A stretch of 9,032 bases of DNA from Candidatus Nitrosopumilus sp. (GTDB lineage Archaea > Thermoproteota > Nitrososphaeria > Nitrososphaerales > Nitrosopumilaceae): NCBI GenBank assembly GCA_029880665.1, contig JAOUNZ010000032.1:1-9032 (forward strand). Reading direction: 5' to 3'. A model generated the notes under the pieces. It was given only the letters and a program-made list of their open reading frames with translations, searched no databases and was not told where the DNA came from. Position 1 is the stretch's first letter, and the number at the start of each line of letters is the position of its first letter. The translations under genes and the position numbers were made by a program. Shown here in pieces: positions 7,166 to 9,032 of this stretch.

Positions 7166-7870
7166 TCATCCAAGCATCTCATCCACAAGTACCTGGAATG
7201 TCCCATACGGCTGAGCGCCGGTTATCATTTCAGCAGCCCCATCTTGCGATATGACGATGAATGTGGGAGTGGATCGTGCTCCTGCGTCGGATGCAATCTT
7301 TTTGTTGTCATTTATCCTTTGTTCGTATTTTTTAGAGTCAAGGCATTCATTGAATGAATCTGTATTAAGACCATCAATTCCAGATACCAATAACTTTAGA
7401 TTCTCGGATCTAGCCCAACCGCCATTTTCATGGCCCTGATTTGCATATACAAAGTCATGATACTCCCAGTAAAGGCCCTGCTCTCCAGCACAATAGCTTC
7501 CAGCATGGATTGTTATGGAGTCGGGCCCTATGATTGGAAAGTCAACGTAGATCAGGCTTGCCTTGCCAGTTTCAATGAGGTTTTTCTCTATTGCAGGTTT
7601 GGTGTTCTCGTTCCACCTCTTGCAAAAGGGGCATTGATAGTCACCAAATTCCACAATCGTTACAGGGGAGGACGCATCTCCCAAGACAGGAGAACCTCCT
7701 CGTGTGTCAAGTGACAGTTTGGTGGATTTTGTATGGTCTGCCTTGATTGAATCAGGATTCATTGCGGTTGCGGCAACGCCTACGGCAATTACCACTGCAA
7801 TTATTCCAATTATCATGAATTTGGTTTTTGGGTTTTTAGAAGGTTTTGTCTTTCTGTTTCTCTTTCCCAT
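7166..7870 (-). CDS. Membrane-anchored DsbA-like thiol:disulfide oxidoreductase (thioredoxin fold)
   Basis: The 234-residue protein has a basic N-terminus (MGKRNRKTKPSKNPKTK) and one hydrophobic helix (18-36), so it is an N-terminal anchor with the enzyme domain outside. The thioredoxin fold follows: VTIVEFGDYQCPFCKRW (70-86) holds the CxxC active site (Cys 80, Cys 83). A helical insertion spans about 120-190 with Cys 127 and Cys 176. Then comes RSTPTFIV (199-206) with the cis-proline loop (Thr 201-Pro 202) and GAQPY near the end. DsbA-type proteins form or reshuffle disulfides in exported proteins; CPFC and TP at the cis-Pro fit this family. Cys 127/176 may be a second, structural pair. No DsbB or VKOR partner is present here. 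Hand-counted 60-base lines within it are 48-53% G+C against about 37-42% in lines of neighbouring genes. The next gene downstream encodes an exported 12-cysteine protein, a natural client. Confidence 0.9.
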   Translation of the reverse strand: MGKRNRKTKPSKNPKTKFMIIGIIAVVIAVGVAATAMNPDSIKADHTKSTKLSLDTRGGSPVLGDASSPVTIVEFGDYQCPFCKRWNENTKPAIEKNLIETGKASLIYVDFPIIGPDSITIHAGSYCAGEQGLYWEYHDFVYANQGHENGGWARSENLKLLVSGIDGLNTDSFNECLDSKKYEQRINDNKKIASDAGARSTPTFIVISQDGAAEMITGAQPYGTFQVLVDEMLG

Positions 7871-7890
7871 GACATCAATTTGTTGTCGGC

Positions 7891-7926
7891 ATTAAAAGAA
7901 TTTATCCAAAAAGAGCCAATTTTTGG
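7891..7926 (-). promoter_or_regulatory. Promoter of the DsbA-like gene with overlapping inverted repeat
   Basis: On the minus strand, CTTTTAAT (7891-7898) lies 21-28 nt before the ATG at 7870, and GGATAAATTC (7899-7908) just upstream is a second TATA-like candidate. Directly behind is a perfect inverted repeat with arms CCAAAAA (7906-7912) and TTTTTGG (7920-7926) around a 7-nt centre. TTGGCA occurs at 7923-7928 and again at 7981-7986. The rest of the 281 bp divergent region, to 8111, contains an A9 run (7972-7980) and no recognisable RNA gene. Confidence 0.4.
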
Positions 7927-8111
7927 CAATCATTATCTTACATGTTACGAAACTAAAACAAATTTGCTATCAAAAAAAAATTGGCAGTTTTGAGAGAAAC
8001 TTTGAATTCACATCAGAGACAAATACAGTACCTGTAAATCAACAGTTTCAACACAGATGCTAGTACCATAAGAAGAGCAGATCAAAGAAGATGCCGTAGC
8101 CATTAAAATTC

Positions 8112-8130
8112 GAATACTTTATGAATATTC
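8112..8130 (+). promoter_or_regulatory. TATA-like box of the TPM gene inside a small inverted repeat
   Basis: CTTTATGAAT (8117-8126) lies about 26-35 nt before the ATG at 8152, predicting a leader of a few nucleotides with no Shine-Dalgarno sequence. It is flanked by GAATA (8112-8116) and TATTC (8126-8130), which are reverse complements. A repressor bound there would cover the TATA box, but arms of 5 bp could be chance in AT-rich DNA. Confidence 0.4.
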
Positions 8131-8151
8131 AATCTTTGACGTAGTCAAGTA

Positions 8152-8934
8152 ATGAAAAATCCAAAAATATTTCTTTCAGTAATCATCATAATGACGATTA
8201 TTGTATCTGTTGTGCCAGCCTCTTACTCGCAAGTTGTCAAGGGTTCAAGACCTGGGTATGTTTATGATAATAGTGATGTGATAAGTAACGAATATGAGTT
8301 ACTGCTAGACTCGTATCTTAGAAAAGTAGACGCTGCAACATCAGTTGAGATTGTAATCTGGACTATTCCCAGTTTTTACGGTCATGGAATAGAAAAAGAT
8401 GGAGTGGAAATCCATGAAAGAGACATGCTTGCTCACCATATCTTCAATGAAATGTACTTGAACGGGATTAAAGGAATTGGAAAGGAAGGAAAAGACAACG
8501 GCATACTGATTTTACTCTCAAGGGAAAAAGATTCTCTGGGCGGTTCTATGAGAATAGAAGTTGGTCGAGGCTTGGAAGGTGTGATCACTGATGGAACAGC
8601 AGGTGAGATTTTGGATGCATATCTAGTTCCAGCACGAAACTCATTTTTAAAGACGCAAGACACACTTGCTTTTGATCATGCATTTATGAATACAGTGTCT
8701 GTTCTTGCAGAAAAAGCAGGATATGTGGATAATGAGTCAATTGCGCCTCATATGCAGGATTTTCCACAAAACGAAGAGTCAGATCTTGAAAAGATAATCC
8801 CACTTGTTCCGTTTATCATTTTATTTGTTATTTTATTCGTTCTTGCCCAGAAAAAGAAAAAGTCAAGAGGGTTTTATGGTGGGTTCGGGGGCTGGTTTGG
8901 CGGCGGTTCTGGCGGCGGGGGAGCAGGAAGATAA
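8152..8934 (+). CDS. TPM-domain membrane protein (TLP18.3/Psb32/MOLO-1 family) with glycine-rich tail
   Basis: The product has 260 residues. A signal peptide (1-26, ending PASYSQ) precedes the TPM domain (about 35-185): PGYVYDNSDVIS (34-45, the usual V-x-D-x-x-x-(V/L)-(L/I)-S opening), TSVEIVIWTIPS (63-74), GIGKEGKDNGILILLSREKD (108-127), and RIEVGRGLEGVITDGTAGEI (134-153). The last stretch is the family's most conserved block. A second hydrophobic helix follows (214-232), then KKKKSRG and a tail rich in Gly (241-260, GGFGGWFGGGSGGGGAGR), typical of YgcG-like members. The topology places the TPM domain outside and the Gly tail inside. The molecular function of the family is poorly defined; some members bind metals or help protein-complex repair or assembly. 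The next frame starts 5 nt after the stop and looks like a LemA-type protein, the usual companion. The ATG is preceded by a TATA-like box and no Shine-Dalgarno sequence. Confidence 0.88.
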   Translation: MKNPKIFLSVIIIMTIIVSVVPASYSQVVKGSRPGYVYDNSDVISNEYELLLDSYLRKVDAATSVEIVIWTIPSFYGHGIEKDGVEIHERDMLAHHIFNEMYLNGIKGIGKEGKDNGILILLSREKDSLGGSMRIEVGRGLEGVITDGTAGEILDAYLVPARNSFLKTQDTLAFDHAFMNTVSVLAEKAGYVDNESIAPHMQDFPQNEESDLEKIIPLVPFIILFVILFVLAQKKKKSRGFYGGFGGWFGGGSGGGGAGR

Positions 8935-8939
8935 ATAAA

Positions 8940-9032
8940 ATGACCCACCAAACCAAAGAAGGAATACTTTTGGTCAATAAAAAAACAATAGCAATTATTG
9001 CAGGAATCGTGATTGTCGTACTTGTTTTTGTA
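8940..9032 (+). CDS. Probable LemA-family protein, N-terminal fragment
   Basis: An open frame runs from the ATG at 8940-8942 to the right edge, giving MTHQTKEGILLVNKKTIAII and then a hydrophobic stretch ending VVLVFV. An alternative TTG start (8970-8972) preceded by AAGGA would give a protein starting (M)VNKKTIAII, closer to the usual short N-terminus before the membrane helix of LemA proteins. What is visible is only a basic residue pair and one N-terminal helix. The LemA assignment comes from position directly behind a YgcG-type TPM gene, a common pairing, and is not proven by these 31 residues. The 5-nt gap indicates cotranscription with the TPM gene. Confidence 0.5.
   Translation, partial: MTHQTKEGILLVNKKTIAIIAGIVIVVLVFV

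Noticed and set aside
7145..7895. Plus-strand frames at 7145-7357, 7251-7439, 7430-7714 and 7704-7895
   Set aside because: All are antisense to the DsbA-like gene and lack recognisable motifs or promoters.
7923..8066. Open frame from TTG at 7923 to TAG near 8064, starting LAIIILHVTKLKQICY
   Set aside because: It has no ATG or ribosome binding site, includes lysines from the A9 run and overlaps the DsbA-gene promoter region; I treat it as chance.
1..9032. Defence island, CRISPR array, toxin-antitoxin, prophage or integrated element
   Set aside because: There is no regularly spaced repeat array, no nuclease, transposase or integrase motif and no tRNA att site. The genes are envelope and housekeeping types.

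Overview
The window looks like chromosomal DNA of a low-GC archaeon, most likely a Nitrosopumilus-like ammonia oxidiser (Nitrososphaerota/Thaumarchaeota). The reasons are a Tsr3 of archaeal size, secreted beta-sandwich and cysteine-rich proteins of the kind common in that lineage, AT-rich TATA-like boxes about 25-33 nt before start codons, and TTG starts. This assignment is inference; the window has no rRNA and no ammonia-oxidation gene. I see no tRNA, rRNA, CRISPR array, transposase or integrase.

Layout. (1) The left edge cuts the 3' part of a family-5 (peptide/nickel type) ABC-transporter substrate-binding protein with a C-terminal membrane anchor (+). It converges on, and overlaps by 16 bp, a minus-strand tsr3 (SSU rRNA aminocarboxypropyltransferase). 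(2) Upstream of tsr3 on the same strand is a 3.3 kb gene for a secreted 1094-residue protein: a lamin-tail domain, seven tandem beta-sandwich modules and a unique C-terminal domain. (3) The roughly 600 bp spacer that follows holds two small convergent ORFs (47 and 25 codons), a TATA-like box and two perfect hairpin-forming inverted repeats. (4) Next on the minus strand are a 470-residue secreted mosaic protein with 12 cysteines and, upstream of it, a membrane-anchored DsbA-like thiol oxidoreductase. (5) A 281 bp divergent regulatory region separates these from a plus-strand TPM-domain membrane protein. Directly after it, cut by the right edge, comes the N-terminal membrane helix of a probable LemA-type partner.

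Functional reading. Apart from tsr3, nearly every recognisable gene product is exported or membrane-bound, so this is a cell-envelope neighbourhood. The DsbA-like protein beside a 12-cysteine exported protein suggests an oxidant and client pair. TPM plus a LemA-like protein is a recurrent gene pair. No defence or mobile system was recognised. The least explained parts are the spacer at 5001-5603 with its small ORFs and palindromes, the mosaic cysteine-rich protein, and the repeat-built lamin-tail protein.
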